DNA of 64,000 nucleotides, taken from assembly GCA_945902745.1 (NCBI GenBank), contig CAMDNE010000003.1, positions 62,001 to 126,000 on the forward strand, given 5' to 3'. Shown piece by piece: positions 8,780-18,122 of this stretch; the first letter of the stretch is position 1, and each line of letters opens with the position of its first letter. Both the position numbers and the translations under genes were made by a program. The notes under the pieces are model-generated. The model was not told the DNA's origin. It made no database searches and worked only from the letters and a program-made list of their open reading frames with translations. Origin of the DNA: Chitinophaga pinensis (GTDB taxonomy: Bacteria; Bacteroidota; Bacteroidia; Flavobacteriales_D; Crocinitomicaceae).

Positions 8780-10000
8780 TTAGATTCCTAAAATCAACAA
8801 TTCGATTTCCTTGTATTTCAGGTTGAAGACCTTTCCTAAAACTTCGCTTGTGAGTGTGCCTTTGTAGATGTAAACTCCGCCACGGAAACCTTGATCGTTA
8901 CGAATCAAATCTCGACATCCACCTTGATCTCCCATGTCTAACAATATCGGTGTAAAGATATTTGAAAGCGCAAAAGAAGCCGTTCTTGCAACACGCGAAG
9001 CAATGTTTGGAACACAGTAATGAATTACGCCGTGCTTCACAAACGTTGGCTCTTTGTGATTCGTAACATGAGATGTTTCAAAACAACCTCCTTGATCAAT
9101 ACTCACATCTATGACAACAGAACCACTTTTCATGCTTTGAATCATTTCCTCAGATACAACACAAGGAGTTCTTCCAAGTGGAGCGCGCAATGCACCAATC
9201 ACAACATCAGCACGTTTGAGCGATTTTGAAAGTACTTTAGGATTTAAAATCGATGTATATATTCTAGTTCCAATATCATTTTGTAAACGACGTAAACGTG
9301 ACAAGGAGCTGTCAAAAACTTTTACGGAAGCACCTAATCCAAGCGCCGCACGAATAGCAAATTCTCCAACCGTTCCAGCTCCAATTACAACAACTTCAGT
9401 TGGAGTAACACCAGCTATTCCGCCAAGCATTATACCTTTACCATCCGAAAATGAGGACAATAATTCGGCCGCAACCAAAATAGAAGTTGTACCTGCAATT
9501 TCGCCCATTGTTCGAACGACCGGAAAAACACCTTCATCATCACGGATATAATCCCATGCAATTGCAGTGATTTTCTTACTCATCAATTTTTGAAGAATAA
9601 CTTTTGGCTGATTGGAAAGCTGCAATGCCGATATCAAGGTTTGATTTCCAGGCATCATGTCAACTTCCTCCTCTGATGGTGGGGCTACTTTAAAGATAAT
9701 ATCACATTCAAATACTTCCTTTGGATTAGCGCAAATTTCTGCACCTGCTTCACTGTATTCGTTGTCTGTAAAGTTGGATCCTTCTCCACTTTTTGACTCA
9801 ATTTTTACACGATGTCCATTGGCAACAAGCAATGAAACAGCATCAGGAACCAAGGCTACTCGGCGCTCTTGAAAAGAAATTTCCTTTGGAATTCCAATAA
9901 ACAAACTTCCTTTTTTACGGGCAATTTCCAACATTTCTTCTTTTGGAAGTAAACTTCCTTGTTGGATCAATTTCTTAAGGATATCTGGATCTGTAATCAT
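8780..10000 (-). CDS. ald: Alanine dehydrogenase
   Basis: A 406-residue NAD-dependent alanine dehydrogenase of the AlaDH/PNT family, interconverting L-alanine with pyruvate and ammonia. Features are FIGIPKEISFQERRVALVPD near residue 33 (family N terminus, substrate arginine and lysine), the Rossmann glycine motif VVIGAGTVGEFAIRAALGLGA near residue 205, and a downstream GALRAPLGRTPCVVSEEM segment. An N-terminal extension of about 30 residues precedes the core, as in the Bacteroidota form. Its start overlaps the tsaE stop by four bases, so translation is probably coupled. The tsaE/ald/porX grouping appears to be shared by related flavobacteria (from memory). Confidence 0.9.
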   Translation of the reverse strand: MITDPDILKKLIQQGSLLPKEEMLEIARKKGSLFIGIPKEISFQERRVALVPDAVSLLVANGHRVKIESKSGEGSNFTDNEYSEAGAEICANPKEVFECDIIFKVAPPSEEEVDMMPGNQTLISALQLSNQPKVILQKLMSKKITAIAWDYIRDDEGVFPVVRTMGEIAGTTSILVAAELLSSFSDGKGIMLGGIAGVTPTEVVVIGAGTVGEFAIRAALGLGASVKVFDSSLSRLRRLQNDIGTRIYTSILNPKVLSKSLKRADVVIGALRAPLGRTPCVVSEEMIQSMKSGSVVIDVSIDQGGCFETSHVTNHKEPTFVKHGVIHYCVPNIASRVARTASFALSNIFTPILLDMGDQGGCRDLIRNDQGFRGGVYIYKGTLTSEVLGKVFNLKYKEIELLILGI

Positions 10001-10413
10001 TGTTCGACTGTTATCATTCGTGAATCGTTGTCTAATTTACGAATATACACCCAAATCGTGTTATTTGGCAACAAATTAATAACTTTTTCTGGCCATTCAA
10101 TCAAACATACTCCCCCACTGTACAACATCTCCTCAATTCCAGCATCGAATGCCTCGGCATCATTTTTTATACGATACATGTCGAAATGATTGATTTTTCC
10201 AAACATTGCACTTTCATATACATTTACGATTGAATAAGTTGGTGAACCTTCTAATTCTTTGATTCCCATTGCTGTCAATAAGGCTGAAATAAATGTCGTT
10301 TTTCCAACGCCCATTTCTCCGTCAAACGCAAAAATTTTATTGTGACCAAATTCTTCTAAAAAGAGCTGTGCAGTTCTTGGAAGATCTTCTAGATTGTCAA
10401 TTTTATAAATCAT
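9997..10413 (-). CDS. tsaE: tRNA threonylcarbamoyladenosine biosynthesis ATPase TsaE
   Basis: A 138-residue ATPase partner of TsaB/TsaD in t6A synthesis on ANN-decoding tRNAs. The P-loop GEMGVGKTTF lies near residue 33. SPTYSIVNVYE follows, then HFDMYRIKN and the LIEWPEKV motif, all hallmarks of TsaE. The start is the ATG at 10413 rather than the TTG 21 bases upstream. Its stop region overlaps the ald start by four bases. It lies between a lipoprotein gene and ald in the porX-led minus-strand block. Confidence 0.95.
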   Translation of the reverse strand: MIYKIDNLEDLPRTAQLFLEEFGHNKIFAFDGEMGVGKTTFISALLTAMGIKELEGSPTYSIVNVYESAMFGKINHFDMYRIKNDAEAFDAGIEEMLYSGGVCLIEWPEKVINLLPNNTIWVYIRKLDNDSRMITVEQ

Positions 10414-10469
10414 GTCAAATGCTTTTTCTAGCAAATTATTATAGCGTAAAAATAATAATTCTTAACAAA

Positions 10470-10925
10470 TCACTGTTTTTCTTCCCTTACCAATTTTAAC
10501 AATTCATTCATTCCACTGAGTTCTTTTCCAAAGTCAAAAGTCACTTTATAAACTTTTTTCTTGGTTTTAATTTCTAACCACTCAGAACCTCTATCCGCGC
10601 AATCAGGACAACCAATAGTTTCGTCTAACTTAAAAAAAGAATCTACCACAAATGAACTTACTAATTCATCCCAAATTTTAACATCAAGATCTGTTGTATC
10701 CGATTTATCAGGAAATTCTTCAGGATTCGTTCTGCCATATGCTTTGCTAAAGGCAATCTTTTCAGTTTTAGTATAAGTTGATTCACTGTAACAATAACCG
10801 CGACACATTCCAAAACTGGAACCATGTTTAATGTAGGTAATTGAATTTGAATCCTTACTTGTAGAACAAGATGTTGAAATACTTATAAACACAGCGCAAA
10901 TAACTGCAGAAAAGAATAATTTCAT
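10470..10925 (-). CDS. Small lipoprotein, DUF6438-like
   Basis: A 151-residue lipoprotein: signal MKLFFSAVICAVFISISTSC ends at the likely lipidated cysteine. The mature part contains SFGMCRGYCYSES, resembling the paired-cysteine motif of DUF6438-type proteins, and a second cysteine pair GCPDCADRG. The four mature cysteines suggest disulfides or a metal site outside the cytoplasm. It starts 2 bases after the porX stop, so is probably co-transcribed. Function unknown; family call tentative. Confidence 0.7.
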   Translation of the reverse strand: MKLFFSAVICAVFISISTSCSTSKDSNSITYIKHGSSFGMCRGYCYSESTYTKTEKIAFSKAYGRTNPEEFPDKSDTTDLDVKIWDELVSSFVVDSFFKLDETIGCPDCADRGSEWLEIKTKKKVYKVTFDFGKELSGMNELLKLVREEKQ

Positions 10926-10927
10926 TT

Positions 10928-12475
10928 TTATTTCTTAGGATTCATAATGACGAACGGTATCAACATTTCTTCTAAAGAAATACCACCATGCTGAAATGTT
11001 TGACCATAATAATTAACGAAATGGTTGTAATTATTAGGATAAACGAAGAAATCGCTCTCTTTCGCAAAAACAAATTCTGTTGACATTTTCCCTTTTGGTA
11101 GAAATGCATCTGCCGGATTTGCAACTCTGAAAACTTCTTTTTCATTGTACGATAATCCACGACCAACTTTGTAGCGCAAATTCGAATTCGTATTTCGTTC
11201 ACCGACAATTTTCACCGGATTTGTCACACGAATTGTTCCATGGTCGGTTGTGATGACCAATTTAGCTCCAAATTCAGCAATTTTCTTTACGATATCGTGC
11301 AAGGCTGAATGTTCGAACCAAGACAAGGTCAGCGAACGATAAGCTGCTTCATCATCGGCTAATTCGCGGATAACTTCCATTTCTGTTCGCGCATGAGAAA
11401 GCATATCAACAAAATTGTAAACGATAAAATTGACATCATTTTCTTTCAATTGATTCATGTTATCCAGCAATCGTTTTCCCGCGTCTAAATTGGTGATTTT
11501 ATTGTACGACCATTTTACATTTTTACCTAAACGCTTCAAATTCGCGTCGAGAAAATCTTTTTCGTGCATATTTTTTCCGCCTTCCTCGTCTTCATTTTTC
11601 CAAAGTGTTGGAAATTTTTTCTCTATTTCACTTGGCATCAAGCCAGCAAAAAATGCATTTCTAGCATAATGTGTAGCTGTTGGTAGAATCGAGTATATAA
11701 TTTCTTCCGTTTCCAAAGAAAAATATTTTGAGAATATCGGTTGTAGCACTTTCCAGTGATCAAAACGAAGGTGGTCAATTACCAAAACAAACGTTTTTTC
11801 TTTTCCAATAAAAGGAGCAATTTTATCCTTGATTAAGGAATGAAGCATCTGAGGAGCATCATCATCTCCATGTAACCAATCTTCATAGTTTCGCTGCACG
11901 TAACGGGAAAATAAATCATTTGCTTCTTTCTTTTGCATGCTCAGAATTTCACGCATTCCTGAATCTTCAATTTTCTCCAATTCAAGTTCCCAAAAAACCA
12001 ATTTTGAATACACTTCAGTCCATTCTTTTGAATCCAAACGACCATTTAATAGAGTTCCTAGCTGACGAAACTCTTGCTGATAGTTAGAATTTGTCTTTTG
12101 AGAAATCAATTTACTATGGTCTAAATTCTTTTTTAAACTCAGTAGGATCTGATTTGGATTTACAGGTTTGATCAAATAATCGGCTATTTTACTCCCGATT
12201 GCTTCCTCCATGATATGTTCCTCTTCACTTTTTGTAATCATTACAACCGGCACATACGGCTTTGTTTCTTTAATTCTCGTCAACGCTTCAATACCCGAAA
12301 TTCCAGGCATATTCTCATCAAGAAAAATAATATCATAGGTGTTTTCATTGCTCTTATCAACGGCATCAGAACCATTATTCACTGAATCAACCGTATAACC
12401 TTTTGATTCTAAAAATAGAATGTGTGGTTTCAACAAATCGATTTCATCATCTGCCCAAAGTATTTTGCCTTGCAT
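10928..12475 (-). CDS. porX: PorX-type response regulator/PglZ phosphatase of T9SS
   Basis: A 515-residue bifunctional protein. An N-terminal receiver domain (~1-120) shows DDEIDLLKPHILFLES, the phospho-acceptor FLDENMPGISG and the conserved lysine in LIKPVNP. A helical linker follows, then a PglZ/alkaline-phosphatase-superfamily domain (~200-515) with LVIDHLRFDHWKVL, FVDMLSHARTEME and TTDHGTIRV metal-site motifs. In Porphyromonas gingivalis PorX works with the sensor PorY to control T9SS gene expression, and its PglZ domain is reported to act on oligonucleotides. No PorY gene is visible in this window. It heads a minus-strand block (lipoprotein, tsaE, ald) and its start codon overlaps the ATG of a divergent HD-domain gene. 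Confidence 0.92.
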   Translation of the reverse strand: MQGKILWADDEIDLLKPHILFLESKGYTVDSVNNGSDAVDKSNENTYDIIFLDENMPGISGIEALTRIKETKPYVPVVMITKSEEEHIMEEAIGSKIADYLIKPVNPNQILLSLKKNLDHSKLISQKTNSNYQQEFRQLGTLLNGRLDSKEWTEVYSKLVFWELELEKIEDSGMREILSMQKKEANDLFSRYVQRNYEDWLHGDDDAPQMLHSLIKDKIAPFIGKEKTFVLVIDHLRFDHWKVLQPIFSKYFSLETEEIIYSILPTATHYARNAFFAGLMPSEIEKKFPTLWKNEDEEGGKNMHEKDFLDANLKRLGKNVKWSYNKITNLDAGKRLLDNMNQLKENDVNFIVYNFVDMLSHARTEMEVIRELADDEAAYRSLTLSWFEHSALHDIVKKIAEFGAKLVITTDHGTIRVTNPVKIVGERNTNSNLRYKVGRGLSYNEKEVFRVANPADAFLPKGKMSTEFVFAKESDFFVYPNNYNHFVNYYGQTFQHGGISLEEMLIPFVIMNPKK

Positions 12476-13763
12476 GTGCGCTTTATTTTATAGTTTTGAA
12501 TTTGATTTTAAAATTATTCAATTGCGACCGATTCTCAACCGAAATAACAAAAAGAAAATTTTTAACGACCCAGTCTATGGTTTTATTTCAATTCCGGACG
12601 AGTTTATTTTTGATTTGATCGAGCATCCATACATGCAACGGCTTCGACGCATCATGCAATTGGGCATGAGTCACCTTGTTTATCCAGGCGCATTGCATAC
12701 CCGTTTTCATCACGTTTTAGGAGCAATGCACTTGATGACACTAGCAATTGCAACAATTCGCAGGAAAGGTCATGAAATTACAGATGTTGAAGAAAGAGCT
12801 GTCTTGACGGCTATTCTGTTGCATGATATTGGTCATGGGCCATTTAGTCATGCTTTGGAATATGATATCGTATGTGGTGTAAGTCACGAAGAAATATCCA
12901 GTTTTTTTATTGAACGATTGAGCAAGGAATTTGGGAGTGACATGGATCAAGCTTTATTGATTTTCAAAAATGAACATCCAAAACCTTTTTTACACCAATT
13001 AGTTTCAAGTCAATTAGACATGGACAGGTTGGATTATTTGAACCGTGATAGTTTTTATACTGGCGTGAGTGAAGGAATAATCGGCAGTGACCGTTTGATT
13101 GAAATGATCAATGTTCACAATGGAAATTTAGTTCTTGAAGAAAAAGGAATCTATTCGATTGAGAAATTCATTGTAGCGCGACGTTTAATGTATTGGCAGG
13201 TGTATTTGCATAAAACAGTTGTGGCTGCAGAATTCATGCTAATTCACACCTTAAGAAGAGCAAAACAAGTTGTAAAGAATGGTGAAGAATTGTTCGCTAG
13301 CCCTACCCTTTTGTTCTTCTTGAAAAATGACGTTACGCAGCACGATTTTAAATCAGACGCTAGTGTGCTTGATAAATTTGCAAATTTGGATGATTACGAC
13401 ATACTTGGAGCGATAAAAGTTTGGCAAAATCACTCCGACAAAGTTCTTTCAACATTGGCGAAAAGATTGGTAAATCGTGATTTGTTTAAAATTGAAATCT
13501 CTAAAAAGCCATTTACGACTGAACGAATTAAACATGAAAAAGATATAGTTTCTAAGCAATTCGAATTAGGTCAAGATGAAGTTGATTTCTTCGTATACTC
13601 TGATGTTTTGAGCAACAATGCTTACAATGAGAAAAAGCAAAACATCAATATGCTCATGAAAAATGGAGAAATTATTGATTTAAGCAAAGCTTCAGACAAT
13701 TTGAATATTTCTGCTTTGGCTAATCCAGTTGAGAAGTACTTTTTGTGTTATCCGGTGAGCTGA
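12474..13763 (+). CDS. HD-domain phosphohydrolase (dGTPase-like)
   Basis: A protein of up to 429 residues in the HD superfamily related to dGTP triphosphohydrolases and SAMHD1. It shows NDPVYGF and PYMQRLRRIMQLG, then the metal site HTRFHHVLGAMH, the HD pair ILLHDIGHGPFSHALE, and DMDRLDYLNRDSFYTG carrying the last metal aspartate. It probably hydrolyses deoxynucleotides or a related phosphoester. The start is uncertain: ATG at 12474 overlaps the porX start, but a TAGTTTTG box at 12491-12498 lies inside it. A TTG at 12522 (413 residues) would match the shorter N terminus usual in relatives. Confidence 0.88.
   Translation: MCALFYSFEFDFKIIQLRPILNRNNKKKIFNDPVYGFISIPDEFIFDLIEHPYMQRLRRIMQLGMSHLVYPGALHTRFHHVLGAMHLMTLAIATIRRKGHEITDVEERAVLTAILLHDIGHGPFSHALEYDIVCGVSHEEISSFFIERLSKEFGSDMDQALLIFKNEHPKPFLHQLVSSQLDMDRLDYLNRDSFYTGVSEGIIGSDRLIEMINVHNGNLVLEEKGIYSIEKFIVARRLMYWQVYLHKTVVAAEFMLIHTLRRAKQVVKNGEELFASPTLLFFLKNDVTQHDFKSDASVLDKFANLDDYDILGAIKVWQNHSDKVLSTLAKRLVNRDLFKIEISKKPFTTERIKHEKDIVSKQFELGQDEVDFFVYSDVLSNNAYNEKKQNINMLMKNGEIIDLSKASDNLNISALANPVEKYFLCYPVS
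12491..12498 (+). promoter_or_regulatory. Possible TAnnTTTG -7 box within the HD-gene 5' end
   Basis: TAGTTTTG fits the consensus. If used, transcription would begin near 12503, after the ATG at 12474, and translation would have to start at the TTG at 12522. Confidence 0.4.
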
Positions 13764-13765
13764 AA

Positions 13766-13797
13766 ATTCCGAATCCCGAATTCCGAATTCCGAATTC
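13766..13797. repeat. Short CCGAATTC tandem array
   Basis: Three to four degenerate CCGAATTC units in tandem (GAATCCCGAATTCCGAATTC and onward) fill the 39-base gap between convergent genes. The core is related to the GAATTC-rich repeats at 5247-5289 and 24820-24881. Confidence 0.55.
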
Positions 13798-13802
13798 TAA
13801 AT

Positions 13803-14459
13803 TTACTGTTTCGACAATTTCCCTGCTTTCCAATCTTGGATTAATTTTGCCCAAGAATACGGATTCAATAAATTATTTGCAGGAAGCTGACCATTCGTAT
13901 ACAATTTTGTGTAACGCTGATTAGCCAAATATCCTGAAGCTAAAGAAGCATCATTATCGAGTCGAGCAGCAACGAATGCCAAACTTTCACCAGACAATTC
14001 ACGTTGAGCCCTGCGTAAAGCATCTTCATATGGTTGCATTTCAACAAAAGAACGTGCAAAATCTTCTCGGGATGGCCATGGGTAAACAGTAACTTCAGGC
14101 AGATTCACCGTATCTTTTATCAACATGTGGATTATTGAATAGCGATTTTCTTTTAAGGTATCAGGAACAATGTATGTGGATGTTTTAAAACTGTAACCAG
14201 AAAACAATAAAGTGTCCCCTGGGAAAGTAACCATTGAGAAAAATCCGTAATAATCAGCTATTACACCTCTTTGAGAGGTTTTATCATAAACAGTAGTATA
14301 GGATAAGGGAGTTAAATCTCCTTCTGAAATCACTACCCCTGAAAGTTGAATTAATCTTAAAGAATCCGCCTGCTTCGCTTCTGAATTTTGAGAATACGAA
14401 TTCATTGAAGCAATTGTCAACGAGAATAAAAGAATAAATATCGATTTACACATAACCAT
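13803..14459 (-). CDS. Exported carboxypeptidase-regulatory-like domain protein
   Basis: A 218-residue exported protein: signal peptide (residues ~1-23, ending SYSQ), then a CarboxypepD_reg-like beta-sandwich (~35-115; LSGVVISEGDLTPLSYTTVY, GFFSMVTFPGDTLLFSGYSF). A helical C-terminal region (~130-218) contains PSREDFARSFVEM and SYWKL-like SWAKLIQDWKAGK. Proteins of this layout are common in the Bacteroidota periplasm or outer membrane, without known function. Two ATG starts (14459 and 14453) are two codons apart; I cannot choose between them. Monocistronic by context, with a divergent guaB. Confidence 0.75.
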   Translation of the reverse strand: MVMCKSIFILLFSLTIASMNSYSQNSEAKQADSLRLIQLSGVVISEGDLTPLSYTTVYDKTSQRGVIADYYGFFSMVTFPGDTLLFSGYSFKTSTYIVPDTLKENRYSIIHMLIKDTVNLPEVTVYPWPSREDFARSFVEMQPYEDALRRAQRELSGESLAFVAARLDNDASLASGYLANQRYTKLYTNGQLPANNLLNPYSWAKLIQDWKAGKLSKQ

Positions 14460-14588
14460 CTTTGATTAACAAGAGTAGTGTTTATTCAAATAGCATCAAA
14501 AACTTTTTGAATAAATTAACAAAAGAAAAACAAAATAATTTTCTCTAAAAAACGAAAAGTCAAAGCTTAATAATTCACAAAAAAATAC

Positions 14589-14596
14589 TACATTTG
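14589..14596 (+). promoter_or_regulatory. TAnnTTTG -7 box of guaB
   Basis: TACATTTG, 29 bases before the ATG at 14626, in an A/T-rich stretch. No clear TTG at the -33 position. Confidence 0.6.
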
Positions 14597-14625
14597 CAAG
14601 AATTTATTTAAAAAAATAGGTTCAC

Positions 14626-16098
14626 ATGTCACTTTCAAACATCGATCAAATTAAAGAAGGATTAACGTACGATGACGTACTATTAGTTCCTGCTTATTCA
14701 GAGGTTCTTCCTAGAGATGTTCAGTTAAAAAGCAAACTTACTCGAAACATAGAATTAAATACGCCAATCCTTTCTGCTGCAATGGACACAGTAACAGAAG
14801 CAAAATTGGCGATTGCGATTGCTCAACAAGGTGGAATTGGTGTCGTTCATAAAAATATGACCATCGCAGAGCAAGCATTGGAAGTTCGCAAAGTAAAACG
14901 TTCTGAAAGTGGAATGATCTTAGACCCTGTAACTCTTTCAGAAAATGCATTTGTAAAAGATGCATTGAGTTTGATGAAAGAAAATGGAATTGGAGGAATA
15001 CCAGTAATTGATGAAAACAGACAATTAAAAGGAATTATTACGAATCGTGATTTGCGCTTTGAAAAAAACTTCAACCGCCCAATTCGTGAAGTAATGACAG
15101 TTGACAATATCATCACAACGATTGATGGGACAGATCTAAAAAAAGCGGAAGATATCCTTCAACAAAAAAAGATTGAAAAATTACCAGTAGTAGATGCTAA
15201 TAATAAATTAATTGGTCTGATTACTTATAGAGATATTGTAAAAGTTAAAATGTACCCAAATTCATGTAAAGATTCTTATGGAAGATTACGTGTTGCAGCC
15301 GCTGTAGGTGTTACACCAGACACAATAGAACGCGTTAATGCATTGGTTGAAGCTGGGGTTGATGCGATTGTAATTGACACTGCTCACGGACATACAAAAG
15401 GAGTAGTTGAGAAATTAAAAGAAGTAAAAGCAATTCATCCAAAATTAGAAGTAATTGTTGGAAACATTGCAACAGCCGAAGCTGCAAAATATTTAGTTGA
15501 AGCGGGAGCTGATGGTGTTAAAGTTGGGATTGGACCAGGATCAATTTGCACTACTCGTATTATCGCAGGTGTAGGTGTTCCTCAATTATCTGCTGTTAAC
15601 GAGGTAGCGAAAGCATTAGAAGGAACTGGTGTTCCAGTTATTGCAGATGGAGGAATTCGTTATACAGGTGATATTGTAAAGGCTATTGCTGCTGGAGCGG
15701 ACACCATAATGGTAGGTTCTATGTTTGCTGGAGTTGAAGAATCTCCAGGTGAAACAATTATTTACGAAGGAAGAAAATTCAAGTCGTATCGTGGAATGGG
15801 TTCATTGGAAGCAATGCAAAAAGGATCTAAAGACCGTTACTTCCAAGATGCAGAAGATGATATTAAGAAATTAGTTCCTGAAGGAATTTCTGGTCGTGTG
15901 CCTTATAAAGGAAACTTGATGGAAGTGATGTATCAGATTATTGGTGGACTAAGAGCCGGAATGGGTTATTGTGGTGCTCCAACGATTGAGAAATTAAAAG
16001 GAGCTAAATTTGTCCGTATTACTTCTGCTGGTGTAAGAGAGTCACACCCGCATGATGTTACGATTACAAGAGAAGCACCCAACTATAGTATTAAATAA
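14626..16098 (+). CDS. guaB: IMP dehydrogenase
   Basis: A 490-residue enzyme that oxidises IMP to XMP with NAD, the committing step of GMP synthesis. The TIM barrel begins with [19 protein letters not shown]; two CBS domains (~95-205) interrupt it. The catalytic loop is [15 protein letters not shown] with its cysteine. The substrate site shows [13 protein letters not shown], and the flap and C-terminal [11 protein letters not shown] and [13 protein letters not shown] are intact. Its length is typical. A good -7 box lies upstream. The PpiC gene downstream has its own promoter. Confidence 0.98.
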   Translation: MSLSNIDQIKEGLTYDDVLLVPAYSEVLPRDVQLKSKLTRNIELNTPILSAAMDTVTEAKLAIAIAQQGGIGVVHKNMTIAEQALEVRKVKRSESGMILDPVTLSENAFVKDALSLMKENGIGGIPVIDENRQLKGIITNRDLRFEKNFNRPIREVMTVDNIITTIDGTDLKKAEDILQQKKIEKLPVVDANNKLIGLITYRDIVKVKMYPNSCKDSYGRLRVAAAVGVTPDTIERVNALVEAGVDAIVIDTAHGHTKGVVEKLKEVKAIHPKLEVIVGNIATAEAAKYLVEAGADGVKVGIGPGSICTTRIIAGVGVPQLSAVNEVAKALEGTGVPVIADGGIRYTGDIVKAIAAGADTIMVGSMFAGVEESPGETIIYEGRKFKSYRGMGSLEAMQKGSKDRYFQDAEDDIKKLVPEGISGRVPYKGNLMEVMYQIIGGLRAGMGYCGAPTIEKLKGAKFVRITSAGVRESHPHDVTITREAPNYSIK

Positions 16099-16111
16099 AC
16101 GTTAAATAAAA

Positions 16112-16140
16112 TTGTATATTAACCGTTAAAATTATTTTTG
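16112..16140 (+). promoter_or_regulatory. Promoter of the PpiC/SurA cluster
   Basis: TTG (16112-16114), an 18-base spacer and TATTTTTG (16133-16140) match the Bacteroidota consensus; the ATG follows 26 bases later. Confidence 0.65.
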
Positions 16141-16166
16141 ACCTATTAATTAAATCAAAAACTCAA

Positions 16167-18122
16167 ATGAAAAAGAATTTATTAATTGTATTTGGAATAT
16201 TATTGAGCATAGGAGTAAGAGCACAACAAGATCCTATCTTGATGGAAATAGATGGTAAACCTGTTACCAAATCTGAATTTTTACAAATCTATTTAAAGAA
16301 CAATACTGATCCTAAATATGATAAAGCTGCTTTAGATGAGTACATGCAGTTATTTGTTAAATTCAAATTAAAGGTTGCTGAAGCCGAAGCATTAGGATAT
16401 GATACAATTCCAAAATTGAGTAAAGAATTAGAAGGATATCGCAAGCAATTAGCTCTTCCTTATTTAGTTGATGCTGCAAAAAATGAAGAATTGGTAAAAG
16501 AAGCATATGACCGCACAAAAACTGAAGTTAGAGCTTCACACATTCTTATTAGAATAGAATCAAATGCATCTCCAGCTGACACTTTAGCTGCATATAACAG
16601 AATAATTGGTTTAAAAAAACGAATTGAGAAAGGTGAAGATTTCGCAGCTGTTGCTAAAGGCAAAAATGGTTCTGAAGATCCATCTGCTGTTAATAATGGT
16701 GGAGACTTGGGTTACTTCAACGCTTTTCAAATGGTATATCCATTCGAAGACAAAGCATACAACACGGCTACAGGAACGGTTTCTGATCCATTTAGAACTC
16801 GATTTGGATATCATATTATCAAAGTTACAGACAGACGTCCAGCAAGAGGTACAATAAAAGCTGCTCATATTATGGTTGCCGTTCCAAAAACAGCTACAGA
16901 AGAAGAATTTAAAAATGCAGAGAAAAAAATCAATGAAATCTATTCTAAACTGAACGCAGGAGCTAAGTTTGAAGAAATGGCTAAAGAATTTTCTGACGAT
17001 CCAAGTTCAAATCAAAAAGGTGGTGAACTTCCTCCATTTGGAACAGGTTCAACAACACGAATGGTTCCTTCATTTGAAGATGCTGCGTTTAGCTTAAAAA
17101 ATAATGGTGATTATAGTTTGCCGGTTAGAACAGACTACGGATACCATATTATTAAAAAATTAGAATGGAATGATGTGAAATCATTTGATGATATGAAAAA
17201 GGAATTAACGAACAAAGTTAATCGTGACGAAAGATCTAAGAAAACGCAAGATTCATTTGTGCTTAAATTGAAAAAGGATTACAATTATCAAGATAAATCA
17301 AAGAAAAATGTAAAATGGTTTGTACAAAATCTAGATACAAACTATTATGTTGGCAAATGGAATGCAGATGAATTAAAATCTGATAAACCACTTTTTATGC
17401 TTGATGGTCAAAAATTTGGTCAACAAGCTTTCGCTACATATCTTGAAAATAATTACCGTTCTGTTAGAAAGGATGAAAATAGCGCAACAGTTAAATCACA
17501 ATTTAAAAATTGGGAAAAAGAGGCAATTCTTGGTTATGAGGAAACAAAATTAGTAGATAAGTATCCAGATTTTAAAGCTTTAATAACTGAATATCATGAT
17601 GGAATATTACTCTATGAAGTGATGTCTGATAAAGTTTGGAACAAAGCGATGAAAGACACTGTTGGTTTAAAAGAATATTTTGAACAAAATCGTTCTAAAT
17701 ACATGTGGGGAAATCGTTTAGATGCAATTGTATATGAATGCCTTAACCAACAAATTGCTGACCAAGTGACTAAAATGATTAAAAACGATACTATAAATTC
17801 AAAACATGTATTGGACTTGATTAACAAGGAAAGTGAATTAAACTTGCGTGTCAGAACAAATAAATTCGACACTGAACAAACTTCATTTTTGAAAGACCAA
17901 AATTTGAATATTGGAATAAACAAATCATATTCGTTTGATGGAAAAGTTTATGTTGTGAAAGTGAATGAAAAACTAGCACCTAAAAACAAAGAATTTAGTG
18001 AGGCAAAAGGAGCTACTACTTCAGATTATCAAAATTATCTTGAAAAAACGTGGTTGGAAGAACTAAATAAAAAACATTCCGTTAAAATTTACGACTCAGT
18101 ATTATACTCGGTTGGTAAATAA
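16167..18122 (+). CDS. Periplasmic peptidyl-prolyl isomerase with two PpiC domains
   Basis: A 651-residue exported foldase. A signal peptide ends near VRAQQ (residue ~21). A SurA-like N-terminal helical region (~25-115) is followed by two parvulin domains (~120-215, ASHILIRIES ... GYHIIKVTD; ~225-335, AAHIMVAVPK ... GYHIIKKLE). A C-terminal region of ~300 residues contains no further rotamase domain. Parvulins catalyse proline cis-trans isomerisation and, in SurA-like proteins, chaperone outer-membrane beta-barrels, which this genus has in number (TonB receptors, T9SS). It is first of three related genes (18112, 18953), whose starts overlap or nearly touch the preceding stops. Confidence 0.92.
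   Translation: MKKNLLIVFGILLSIGVRAQQDPILMEIDGKPVTKSEFLQIYLKNNTDPKYDKAALDEYMQLFVKFKLKVAEAEALGYDTIPKLSKELEGYRKQLALPYLVDAAKNEELVKEAYDRTKTEVRASHILIRIESNASPADTLAAYNRIIGLKKRIEKGEDFAAVAKGKNGSEDPSAVNNGGDLGYFNAFQMVYPFEDKAYNTATGTVSDPFRTRFGYHIIKVTDRRPARGTIKAAHIMVAVPKTATEEEFKNAEKKINEIYSKLNAGAKFEEMAKEFSDDPSSNQKGGELPPFGTGSTTRMVPSFEDAAFSLKNNGDYSLPVRTDYGYHIIKKLEWNDVKSFDDMKKELTNKVNRDERSKKTQDSFVLKLKKDYNYQDKSKKNVKWFVQNLDTNYYVGKWNADELKSDKPLFMLDGQKFGQQAFATYLENNYRSVRKDENSATVKSQFKNWEKEAILGYEETKLVDKYPDFKALITEYHDGILLYEVMSDKVWNKAMKDTVGLKEYFEQNRSKYMWGNRLDAIVYECLNQQIADQVTKMIKNDTINSKHVLDLINKESELNLRVRTNKFDTEQTSFLKDQNLNIGINKSYSFDGKVYVVKVNEKLAPKNKEFSEAKGATTSDYQNYLEKTWLEELNKKHSVKIYDSVLYSVGK

Noticed and set aside
12420-12473. 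Longer start for the HD protein
   Set aside because: The extension lies wholly inside porX and lacks any conserved N-terminal sequence.
13766-13797. CRISPR or regulatory repeats in the CCGAATTC array
   Set aside because: Units are tandem without spacers and only about 8 bases long; no cas genes are near.
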